The notes below the pieces were generated by a model. It searched no databases and was not told the DNA's origin. It was given only the letters and a program-made list of their open reading frames with translations. Below are positions 1 through 7,962 of a stretch of 54,259 nucleotides of DNA, one piece after another (within the stretch, counting starts at the first letter, position 1; the number at the start of each line of letters is the position of its first letter). This DNA comes from a virus, in IMG/VR virus record IMGVR_UViG_3300010401_000011, positions 1 to 54,259 of that record; one strand, given 5' to 3'. A program made the translations under genes and the position numbers.

Positions 1-126
1 GCCACCCCCGACGGTTGGCGCTCCCTGCTCGAGGACGACCTCGGGCTCTGGTTCCAGGGCTCGGACAAGGAACTCTACCGCCTGAGCAAGGGCGGCGCCA
101 TCGAGTGGCTGGGCAAGGACGTATAG
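1..126 (+). CDS. Tail nozzle protein, internal segment ending at in-frame amber codon (continues from 51488)
   Basis: This is the continuation, across the circular junction, of the reading frame that starts at 51488. Bases 1-123 are identical to 54137-54259 and are in the same frame. Codons 1-41 read on to a TAG at 124-126, after about 924 residues of the joined protein. The following codons stay open in the same frame to 738 and look like uninterrupted continuation of the same protein, so the TAG is either an amber mutation, a base error at the contig join, or a readthrough site. The segment is part of a P22 gp10-like packaged-DNA stabilisation/nozzle protein by its distal N-terminus. Confidence 0.75.
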   Translation, partial: ATPDGWRSLLEDDLGLWFQGSDKELYRLSKGGAIEWLGKDV

Positions 127-135
127 GACAAGCTC

Positions 136-738
136 TTGGCGTTCCCCATCGTGACCGCGGCGCTCTACGTCTCGAGCAAGCAAGAGGTTGCGTTCAGCGT
201 CACCAGCACGGACGGGCTCACGGGCGGCATCCTCCGGTACCGGGAAGAGCGCCAAGCCTGGTTCTTCGATGACGTGGGCGTGGTGACGAGCATGGCCGAC
301 TACCAAGGCCGCATCGCCATCGTACAGGCCGGCGTCGTGCTCATCCAGGATACGGCGCCTGGTGTCGGCACGGCCGTCCCCTACTACGTCAAGACGGGCA
401 TGTTCCAGGGCTTCCAGGCGCTCGGCTACGGCGCCTTACAACAGGTGGGCGTGCTCGGCACCTACCGCGGCCCGTTCACGCTCGAGATAAAGAAGAGCGT
501 CAACGGCACGGCCTTCCCCGAGAGCATCGGCATCTGGGTCGTGACCGGCGCGGACTTCGCCGTTGGCGATCGGGTGGTCAAGCTCGTGACTCCGGCCGTC
601 ATGCAGCACGACCAGTTTGCGCTCGAGTACCTGGTGACCCCGACGAGTGGCAGCGAAGGGTTGTGGCTGCACGCCGCCGCCATCGAGACCGACAAGCAAC
701 CGGGTTTTGCGCGTCTCGGCGCTGCCCACAATCTGTAA
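136..738 (+). CDS. Tail nozzle protein, C-terminal segment after the amber codon
   Basis: The frame is open from 127, directly after the TAG at 124-126; the first possible initiation codon is TTG at 136. There is no purine-rich ribosome site before it, so independent translation looks weak and the 204-codon segment is best read as the missing C-terminus of the gene beginning at 51488 (total about 1,128 codons). Content is beta-strand-like with no cysteine motifs. Stop TAA at 736-738, then a GGAGA site leads to the next gene. The family name (podoviral nozzle/stabilisation protein) is inferred from the N-terminus of the joined protein and its place before the ejection proteins. Confidence 0.7.
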   Translation: MAFPIVTAALYVSSKQEVAFSVTSTDGLTGGILRYREERQAWFFDDVGVVTSMADYQGRIAIVQAGVVLIQDTAPGVGTAVPYYVKTGMFQGFQALGYGALQQVGVLGTYRGPFTLEIKKSVNGTAFPESIGIWVVTGADFAVGDRVVKLVTPAVMQHDQFALEYLVTPTSGSEGLWLHAAAIETDKQPGFARLGAAHNL

Positions 739-756
739 CCCCCGGAGAACCAAGCC

Positions 757-972
757 ATGTCCCTGCAACTCAAGATGAAACTCCAAAGCGCCACGTGCAC
801 GACCGAGTCCGGGCAGATCGACTATCGACTCGAAGCGGTGAGCGGCCCCGAAAACGAGCCCTGGTCCAAGTTCACGCCGACCGGCTCGCTCCTCTTCAGC
901 GTCACCAACCCCGCCTGTGCAGAGCTCGAGGCGGGTGACTATCTGGTCACGCTCACCAAGGTCGAACCATGA
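757..972 (+). CDS. Small hypothetical protein of the tail region
   Basis: A 71-residue protein with a good start: GGAGA lies about 11 bases before the ATG. It overlaps the next gene by ATGA, so the two are probably co-translated. No known domain was recognised. The sequence alternates polar and hydrophobic residues as in a small beta domain. Its position between nozzle and ejection genes suggests a minor virion or tail accessory protein; that is inference from context only. Confidence 0.7.
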   Translation: MSLQLKMKLQSATCTTESGQIDYRLEAVSGPENEPWSKFTPTGSLLFSVTNPACAELEAGDYLVTLTKVEP

Positions 973-1310
973 GCATCCCCGCACCCCGCGTAGACACGAC
1001 CCGCCCCGCCGACGTGTGGCTGCACGTGGCCGACATCACGAGCGCCGACAAGGATCTGACCGCCGTGAGCAAAGCCGGCAAGTTCGCGGCTCAGATCGTG
1101 CGGCTCAACAACGCGACCGCGGCCGCGCTCACGGCCGTACTCATCCCCGAGCAGGCCGGGGCCGGGGTCGTCAGCCAACAGATCGTGGTCAACGCCGGGC
1201 AACAGTACGAGGTGCCAGTTCCAATCAAGAAGATCGTCGCCTCGGGCTCGGGTGCTCTATCCGCCGATTGCTTCTGGTGGAACGGCGGCACGCTCGAATT
1301 GAACGTTTGA
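969..1310 (+). CDS. Hypothetical virion-associated beta-rich protein
   Basis: A 113-residue protein starting at the ATG that overlaps the preceding TGA. It is rich in Val, Ala and Thr and ends with a short aromatic stretch (CFWWNGG). It resembles the small jelly-roll-like accessory proteins that sit in podoviral tail regions, but no specific family was recognised. Stop TGA at 1308-1310; the next gene follows after 22 bases with a GAGGGGAGA ribosome site. Confidence 0.7.
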   Translation: MSIPAPRVDTTRPADVWLHVADITSADKDLTAVSKAGKFAAQIVRLNNATAAALTAVLIPEQAGAGVVSQQIVVNAGQQYEVPVPIKKIVASGSGALSADCFWWNGGTLELNV

Positions 1311-1332
1311 CGACCGAGGGGAGACTAGCGCC

Positions 1333-3174
1333 GTGCCGTACTTTGACCGCAACCTCAACATGTATCGGGCCTCCACCGGGGGCTACTTTGCCACGGCTGC
1401 CCTTGCCAGCGCGGCAGAGCAGGCGGCGGCGGGAGCGCCCACGACCGTGGCCGCGGCGCTCAGGCCCAACGTTGCCCCCGACGTGGGCGACGCTTCCGCG
1501 CGCGTGAGCAACGGCGAGGCCACCAACCGACAAGATTTCTTCGGTGAGGGTGGCTGGACTCCGTCAGGCCAGAAGCCCGTCGTGGCCGATGCCGAGCGCG
1601 GCCCCGACGACATGCCCAACCCCCGCAACCCGGGCGGGATGAGCAACAACGACTACCAGCGGAACAAGGCGTTCCTGACCTCGCAGTCCCGGGCCCTTGG
1701 CAACAGCAACCTCAAAGCCGGCGGCGGCATCGGCTCGACCAGTGACGCCGCGATCGGGGCCCAGCAAAGCAACGCGCCCTTGCTCACGACTGGCTTTCGC
1801 CCGGGCCTCACGGAGCGCTACGAGGCAGGGCAGGCCGCGTTCGATGCGGTCCGTCGCACGCCCGAGACGCAAGCCGCGATGGACTCGTACGGGCTCGGCA
1901 CCAAGCTCTACAGCAAGGTGACGAACCAGGAGGTCCCCGGCATTCGCGGTGACCGTGACCCGCTCGGCAGCGGCAACAACCTCGGCATGTATGTCGACAA
2001 CGGCCAAGAGTCGGGCACCGACATCAACGGTAAGCGCGTCGCCTATGGGGCCACGACGGGCGCGGCCGTGGGCTTTCAAGCGGGCGGCCCCGTGGGTGCG
2101 GCGTTCGGTGCCGCATACGGCGGGCTCTTGGGCGCGGGCAGACGCGCGGGCGGCACGAGCAGTCATCTGGTCCCGACGGAAGGCACGGGCAGGCCCGTCT
2201 ACGATGCAAACAACAACCTCGTAGGCTACGAGGGCGGCACGGCGGGAGCGAACGCGAGCGGCGCTGGCACGGTCGGCTCGACCACGCCCGGCGCCCCCGT
2301 TGCCCCGGGTCCGGATCTGCCGAACTACGAGGCCGCGGGTGCGGACGTGGGCGGCGATGGCGGCACCAACGCCGAGACCGAGCAAGCCAAGGGCGACTAC
2401 TCGGACGAGCAATCAGAGAACGAAGTCGAGAACACCAACCTTTGGCAGAACGCCAACGACGTCCTCGACAACGTGGGCCACGACAACGCGCTCGGGGACG
2501 AGGCCCGGGGCTACCAGCGCGAGGGCTTGCGACAGCAACGCATGTTGCTCGACCGGATGCTGGGCTTCGATCCGAACCAGTACGCGACTCAGTTTTCCGA
2601 CCAGGCCCTGGCCCGCCAGATAGCGCTCGCGCGCAGTAGCGGCGGCGGGGCGGCCGCGCAACAGGCGGGCATCTTCGCGGCCATGGACCAGGCGCCGGCC
2701 CTCTACGCAGAAGGCGCGCGGCAAGCGTCATCCTTGGAAAACCAGCGCCTGAACGCGGCCGAGACCGCGGCCAAGAGCTTCGGTGAGCTCGGCACCATGA
2801 CGCGCGGTCAGGACGAGGCCCGGAGCGCGTTCGAGAGCAGCCTATCGCTCGACATCGCCAAGCAAGTCGGCAACCTCACCCAGGGCCAGGTGCAGATGAA
2901 CGAGCAGGACAGCCAGCGCTTTGCCGAGATCTGGATGGACTTCGCCAAGCTGCAATCGGTCTACGCCGGCATGTCGAGCGCCGAGCAGATGGCGTGGTGG
3001 CAACGCGAGGCGCAAGAGCGCGGCCAGGACAAGCAATTTGACGCCATCATCGCCGGGCTCAAAGCGGGCGGCAAGGTGAGCGACAAGGACCTCGTCGGCG
3101 GGCTCTTCCAACTCGGCGGCGGCGTCATCTCGAGCTACGGGCAGATCGAAGCCGCCAAGGCCAAGGCCGCCTGA
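1333..3174 (+). CDS. Putative DNA ejection (internal virion) protein with glycine-zipper segment
   Basis: A 613-residue protein starting at GTG, preceded by GAGGGGAGA. It is the first of three large Ala/Gly/Gln-rich proteins between nozzle and portal, the place and size pattern of P22-type ejection proteins (gp7, gp16, gp20). Around residues 238-275 lies a small-residue hydrophobic segment built of repeated GxxxG/GA steps (for example GAAVGFQAGGPVGAAFG), which could pack as a membrane-spanning glycine zipper when the protein is delivered into the cell. The C-terminal half is helical and Gln/Glu/Ala-rich. No enzymatic motif is visible. Function is inferred from context and composition. Confidence 0.65.
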   Translation: MPYFDRNLNMYRASTGGYFATAALASAAEQAAAGAPTTVAAALRPNVAPDVGDASARVSNGEATNRQDFFGEGGWTPSGQKPVVADAERGPDDMPNPRNPGGMSNNDYQRNKAFLTSQSRALGNSNLKAGGGIGSTSDAAIGAQQSNAPLLTTGFRPGLTERYEAGQAAFDAVRRTPETQAAMDSYGLGTKLYSKVTNQEVPGIRGDRDPLGSGNNLGMYVDNGQESGTDINGKRVAYGATTGAAVGFQAGGPVGAAFGAAYGGLLGAGRRAGGTSSHLVPTEGTGRPVYDANNNLVGYEGGTAGANASGAGTVGSTTPGAPVAPGPDLPNYEAAGADVGGDGGTNAETEQAKGDYSDEQSENEVENTNLWQNANDVLDNVGHDNALGDEARGYQREGLRQQRMLLDRMLGFDPNQYATQFSDQALARQIALARSSGGGAAAQQAGIFAAMDQAPALYAEGARQASSLENQRLNAAETAAKSFGELGTMTRGQDEARSAFESSLSLDIAKQVGNLTQGQVQMNEQDSQRFAEIWMDFAKLQSVYAGMSSAEQMAWWQREAQERGQDKQFDAIIAGLKAGGKVSDKDLVGGLFQLGGGVISSYGQIEAAKAKAA

Positions 3175-5225
3175 TGCCGAACCTCACGGGCTACGCCGAG
3201 ACCACGGATCCGAATTGGATCCAGGTGCAGTTTGACGACGGGTCGAGCCAGCACGTGCAGGACCCGACCGGGACCTATCGCAAGGAAGTGAACGAGGTTG
3301 CGACCAAGCTCGGTTTCCAAAAGCCCGACACCATGGCCAATGCCGTAGCGGGACCGGGCGGCGGTGACCAGCTCGCCGGCAACAGCCTGGCCATGCCGGC
3401 GACGGCGCCCATCTCACCCACGGAAGCGGCCCCGATGCAGGTGAGCGCCGCCGACCGCGCGGTGCTCGAGGGTAAGGCGCCCGTGCCCACGCCGAGCATG
3501 GTCAGCCCCGCCGAGCAGCGCGCGCTCTCTCCTAACCCGGCCGATCTCGCCGGCATCCGACGCGGGCTCGGGGACGCCACGCACTCGCCCGCGGGGACGG
3601 CCTCGCTCGAAGGCAACAGCCTGGCCATGCCCGCACCGGTAATGGGGCAGCCCCTGGCCGGCAACCAACTGGCCATGCCGGCACCCGCCAACGCGCCGCC
3701 GTTACCGTCGCCTACCGCTCCCGTGCTCGACCTCGACTCGCTGCCGCCCATCGATCGCGGCGGCGTTCGTCAGGGCTTGGCCGCGCAAGAGGCCGAGCAC
3801 CAACACGGGCTAATGGCGGGGCAGAGCCAGCAACAGGCCCAAGCCGAGCGCGAGCGCCAGGCCGCGGAAGCTGCAGCACGGGCGGGCTCCGCCGAAGGCC
3901 CGAGCATGTTCATGTCCCCGGGCACGGGCCCGCAAGTGACGACCGAGACGAGCCGCACGAGCACGGGGCTTGCCGGTGCGGATCGGACCAAGGTCGATTC
4001 CGCCAACCTCGCCGGCATCGAGGCGCGTGACAAGGCCAACCAGGCCGATCTCATCGCGCGCACCCAGCAAGTGAACGCCGAGTGGGGCCGGCTCTCGCTC
4101 GAGCAGAAACAGAAGCTCGCCGAGCAGGCCGTGCTCGCGCAACAGCAACGCGACTACGACACCAAGGTTGCGGCCAAGACGAAAGAGCTCGAGGACATCA
4201 CCTCCCGCAAGGTTGACCCGGGGCAAGCCTTCGCGGGGGATGCCCAGTGGTATGCGTTCATGGCCGGCTTTGGCGATAGCTTGCAGAACTTTGGCGCGGC
4301 CCTCGCGGGTCGTGGCCCCGTCGCCAACCCCGGGCAGACCATCGATCGCATCATCAACCGGAGCGTGGCGCTACAGACCGAGCAGAAGGAACAAGACTTC
4401 AAGATGGGCCGCATCAGTGCCGACCAGTTACTGGCCGAGCGCGAGACCATCCGGAGCAAGCTGGCGACGGTCGGCCTGCAGCTGTCTCAAAACCAACTGG
4501 CCAAGGCCCGCACCCAGGACGAGAAGCTGGCGCTCGGGGCCGTGGGGCAGAAGCTCGAAGCCGATCGGAAAGAAGCCATCGCCAAGGCCGCCGCGGCTAC
4601 CGCTCGGCACGAGTCCGTGACGGGCTCGACGTCGACCGCGCCAGGCACACCCGCCCACGCCAGCATGTTTGGTGGCGAAAAAGACAACTGGAACGACGTC
4701 ACGACGCACTACGAGAAGACAGCCGGCGTCAACATGATGGAGAACGGGCTGGGTCGCCTGGAAAAGGGGACCGGCTGGACGTGGGACGAGAAGGCCAACA
4801 ACGGCGCGGGCGGCTACATCGGCAAGGACGGCAAGCTCGTCACGGCGGAAACTGCATCGGTGCCAGGTGTCTCATTTGTCGGCGAGACACCACAGTTCCT
4901 TGCAGGAGAGGCCGGGCGTGAAATTCAAGGCGGCATCGGTGACCTCGCAGCGGGCGACGCAAAACTAAAGGACCCGGTGGGGGCACTGAGCGATAAGGGC
5001 GTAGCCGTCTCAAAGGAGACGATTGCCGCCACCACGGATGCCGGGCTACTGCGCGCGATGGAACGCACCCGCCGCGGGTTGCGCAAAGCCAGGGCAGACT
5101 TGGACGCGGCTTTCTCACCAGGCATCGTCAACGCCTCACGCCTAAGAATCCGACAAGAGACCCAGCATCAGAACAGCCAACCCGGCCTTCCCCCCTCCCG
5201 CGCACCCCGCCCGGATGAGCTCTGA
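3174..5225 (+). CDS. Putative ejection protein with LAGNSLAMPA-type repeats and coiled coil
   Basis: A 683-residue protein whose ATG overlaps the previous TGA. Three copies of a ten-residue motif, LAGNSLAMPA, LEGNSLAMPA and LAGNQLAMPA, occur in the first 170 residues, separated by Pro/Ala-rich linkers. Residues about 210-450 are Gln/Glu/Ala/Lys-rich and predicted coiled coil by eye. The C-terminus is charged and ends with a proline-rich tail. The position between two other large helical proteins supports an internal virion or ejection role; no catalytic motif was seen. Confidence 0.6.
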   Translation: MPNLTGYAETTDPNWIQVQFDDGSSQHVQDPTGTYRKEVNEVATKLGFQKPDTMANAVAGPGGGDQLAGNSLAMPATAPISPTEAAPMQVSAADRAVLEGKAPVPTPSMVSPAEQRALSPNPADLAGIRRGLGDATHSPAGTASLEGNSLAMPAPVMGQPLAGNQLAMPAPANAPPLPSPTAPVLDLDSLPPIDRGGVRQGLAAQEAEHQHGLMAGQSQQQAQAERERQAAEAAARAGSAEGPSMFMSPGTGPQVTTETSRTSTGLAGADRTKVDSANLAGIEARDKANQADLIARTQQVNAEWGRLSLEQKQKLAEQAVLAQQQRDYDTKVAAKTKELEDITSRKVDPGQAFAGDAQWYAFMAGFGDSLQNFGAALAGRGPVANPGQTIDRIINRSVALQTEQKEQDFKMGRISADQLLAERETIRSKLATVGLQLSQNQLAKARTQDEKLALGAVGQKLEADRKEAIAKAAAATARHESVTGSTSTAPGTPAHASMFGGEKDNWNDVTTHYEKTAGVNMMENGLGRLEKGTGWTWDEKANNGAGGYIGKDGKLVTAETASVPGVSFVGETPQFLAGEAGREIQGGIGDLAAGDAKLKDPVGALSDKGVAVSKETIAATTDAGLLRAMERTRRGLRKARADLDAAFSPGIVNASRLRIRQETQHQNSQPGLPPSRAPRPDEL

Positions 5226-7960
5226 TGGCTGACGTACCAGTCACCAACCCGACCACCGGGGAAATCCGGATGGTCCCCGAGGACGGGGTCAAGGCCTTCA
5301 CCGAGCAGACGGGCTGGAGCGTCTCGACCGCCGAGCAGCGCCACGCGGCCAAGCTCGCTCTCGGTGGCGGTATGCAAGCGGGCGATGTCGTCCAGGGCGC
5401 CGCCGAGAAGGCCGTGCGCACGGCCACGCTCGGTCTCGCCGGGCCCATGGGGCAACAGGAACGCGAGCGTCAAGCCGCCCTCGCGGAAGAGCACCCGTAC
5501 GTGGCCATGGGCGCGCAAGCCGCGGGCGCTCTCGCCCCGGCCCTGGTCGCGTCGACCCTGACCGGTGGGGCTGGCGCCGCGCTCGGCCTGAGTGCGAGCG
5601 AGGCCGGGCTCGCCGCGGGAGCAGCCGAAGGCCTCGCGGGCGGCACCGCGGACGAAATCGAGCAAGCCCGCTACGAGACGCGCGACGTGTCCGCCGGCAA
5701 CATCTTTCTCTACGGGCTCGGGGGCGAAATCGTAGGGCGCGCTCTCCCGCATGGTCTGGCAATGGGCGCGGGCCGCATCAAGCGGGCGCTCACCGCCGTG
5801 GAGGAAGCGGCAGGCGAGGGCATCCCGAGCGCACTAGCCGCGGCCGAGACCCGGAGCGTGGAGAGCCAGGCCCGGCTCGCCCGAGACCTGCCCCCGGGCA
5901 GCCCCGAGCGGGCGGCGGCGTTGCGTGATAGCGCCAGCCACCAGTACGAGCGGATGGCGGTAGAGAACGCGGACGATCTCGGCAAGCTCACCGAGACGAC
6001 CGCGCGCATGGGCGAGACCAATGGCAAGCGCGTAAAGGAGCGTTTGCGCGAGACCATGGCCGACGCGAGCCCGGCTCAGACCGAGTGGTTCACGAGCACG
6101 CGAGAGAGACTCGACGCGGCCAAGAAAGAGATCCGGGCTCCGCTCGAGGGTGAGCCTAGACCCGGAGCGAGGGCGCCCGAGGCTCCCGAAAACCCGGACG
6201 CGTTGCGCGAGCACTTGGGCTTCGAAGCCAAGGCCGCGGGCGATGCCGGCGCCGCTCTGGGCGAGGCCGTGCCCGATGCGGCGCTGCCCGAGCCCGGCGC
6301 GGCTCCGTCCCCTGCACCATCGGCACCCCTGCCCGAGGCGGCCCCGAAGCGAGCCCCGCGGACCAGGACCATCGCCAACAGTCCCGGCATGGCGCCCATT
6401 GCAAAGGACTTCGATTCCGTCATCGACAAGGGCCTCAAGCGCCTCGACAAGACCACGGACACGGCCGAGCAGTACCTGGCCGCGCGCGAGGTGAAGCAAC
6501 AGCTGCAGGCCCTGAGCGATCGGGTGGCCAAGCTCAAGGGCCCCGCCGCCGAGCAGATGAAGGGCGCCATCGACGGCGCCTGGCAGCACGTGGCCGACGG
6601 CTTGACGGACAAGAGCTTGTTTGGAGCGGCCGCCGACATCGAGCGAGAGATATCGTCCCCCTTCCGGGACAAGGTCGCGCAAAGCCTTGGCATGGTCGAA
6701 CAGGACTTGGCCCGGGGCGCCGGGGATGCCGGGCGCGAGTTCGACCCGAAAAAAGTCCGGGGCTTCCTCAAGGGGGACAAGGTCGATCGCGCCGTCACCC
6801 AAGGCCATCTCGAGCGCGTGCTCGAGGGTGCCGAAGAGCAGCTAGCCGCGCACGAGCGCCATGGCACCTGGGAGCCCGCCGAGATTGCCGCGAGCCGGGA
6901 GCGCATCGGCCGCATTCGGGAGTCGCTCGGCCTCGCCGACGAGATCCACGTGGCCAAGCAAGAGGCCATCCCCGTGGCGAGCAAGAGCAAGCCCGACTCG
7001 TTCGTGGGCAAGGCCATGAACGAGGCCACGAACGCGGGAGAGAGCGCGCTCCGGGGCCTGGCCGAGTCCGGGCTCGAGAGCATCATCAACCACGTCGTGC
7101 CCTTCGGTGGCACCATGCTCAAGCTCGGTAAGCGCCTGGTCGGCATCGACGGCGCCGCGCGCGCTGCCACCAAGCAAGTCGCGCGCAACCTGGCCGGGGT
7201 CGGGCTCGGCTACGCGGAGCGGGCCGGGCTGAGCCTGGCTCGTGGCGCCGCGGGCGGTGCCGCTGCAGCCGGCGCCATGACCGCACTCGCTCGGTTCACG
7301 GGCGACTACTCGGGCCCGGAAGAGTCGTTCGAGGCCAAGCGCAAGATACTCGACGCCGAGCAGGTGACCCCTGATGTCCTGTACGACGTGCTCGGGCAAA
7401 GCCTTGGCGACCTGCCCAAGGTCAACCCGGAGCTCTTCCAGCAGATTGCCGCGCGCACGGCGGGCAAGGTCCGCTACATGCGGGACAACCTCCCGCCCGG
7501 GCTGCAGGTGAGCTTGCTCTATCCGAACGGCACTCCAGTGAGCCGTAGCGCGCTCCGGGACTTTGCCACCCAGTGGAACACCGTGATGGATCCGGAGAGC
7601 GTGTTGCAGGATATCGACGCGGGCACGGCCACGCCCTTGCAGATGGAGACCCTCAAGGGCAGTGACCCGGACCTCTACCAGCAATTGCGCGGGGACATCA
7701 TCGAGCAGGTCGGCACGCACTTCGCTCAGGTGCCGATGTCGACGAAGCTACAGCTGGACTTGCTGCTCGGCGCGGATGGTCTGGCGGGCCCGATGTTTTC
7801 CACCAAGGCGGCGGACATGATTGGAGAAGCGATGCAGGCTCAGAAAGAGCAGGGCCAGAAGGCGCCGCCCCCACCACCCTCCGGTGAGAGCAAGGCGGGC
7901 TCCACCCCGAGCGGGCTCGAAGCCATCCGGACCAGCGTCACCAACCGGGGAGCGACCTGA
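5225..7960 (+). CDS. Putative large ejection (internal virion) protein
   Basis: A 911-residue protein; its ATG shares one base with the preceding stop (TGATG). An Ala/Gly-rich hydrophobic zone near residues 95-145 and another near 655-690 could insert into membranes. The middle is long, charged and helical with many Glu-Arg/Lys heptad-like stretches. Size, composition and place immediately before the portal suit the largest member of a podoviral ejection set. I see no lysozyme or transglycosylase motif. It ends with a proline run and a disordered tail. Confidence 0.6.
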   Translation: MADVPVTNPTTGEIRMVPEDGVKAFTEQTGWSVSTAEQRHAAKLALGGGMQAGDVVQGAAEKAVRTATLGLAGPMGQQERERQAALAEEHPYVAMGAQAAGALAPALVASTLTGGAGAALGLSASEAGLAAGAAEGLAGGTADEIEQARYETRDVSAGNIFLYGLGGEIVGRALPHGLAMGAGRIKRALTAVEEAAGEGIPSALAAAETRSVESQARLARDLPPGSPERAAALRDSASHQYERMAVENADDLGKLTETTARMGETNGKRVKERLRETMADASPAQTEWFTSTRERLDAAKKEIRAPLEGEPRPGARAPEAPENPDALREHLGFEAKAAGDAGAALGEAVPDAALPEPGAAPSPAPSAPLPEAAPKRAPRTRTIANSPGMAPIAKDFDSVIDKGLKRLDKTTDTAEQYLAAREVKQQLQALSDRVAKLKGPAAEQMKGAIDGAWQHVADGLTDKSLFGAAADIEREISSPFRDKVAQSLGMVEQDLARGAGDAGREFDPKKVRGFLKGDKVDRAVTQGHLERVLEGAEEQLAAHERHGTWEPAEIAASRERIGRIRESLGLADEIHVAKQEAIPVASKSKPDSFVGKAMNEATNAGESALRGLAESGLESIINHVVPFGGTMLKLGKRLVGIDGAARAATKQVARNLAGVGLGYAERAGLSLARGAAGGAAAAGAMTALARFTGDYSGPEESFEAKRKILDAEQVTPDVLYDVLGQSLGDLPKVNPELFQQIAARTAGKVRYMRDNLPPGLQVSLLYPNGTPVSRSALRDFATQWNTVMDPESVLQDIDAGTATPLQMETLKGSDPDLYQQLRGDIIEQVGTHFAQVPMSTKLQLDLLLGADGLAGPMFSTKAADMIGEAMQAQKEQGQKAPPPPPSGESKAGSTPSGLEAIRTSVTNRGAT

Positions 7961-7962
7961 AT

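Noticed and set aside
1-123. True fixed terminal repeat of the virion DNA
   Set aside because: An exact contig-end overlap with continuing reading frame is expected from circular assembly; nothing distinguishes it as a physical terminus.
124-126. Reassigned TAG (alternative genetic code)
   Set aside because: Several genes end with TAG at ordinary positions (for example 9937-9939, 19869-19871, 28287-28289), so genome-wide reassignment is unlikely.
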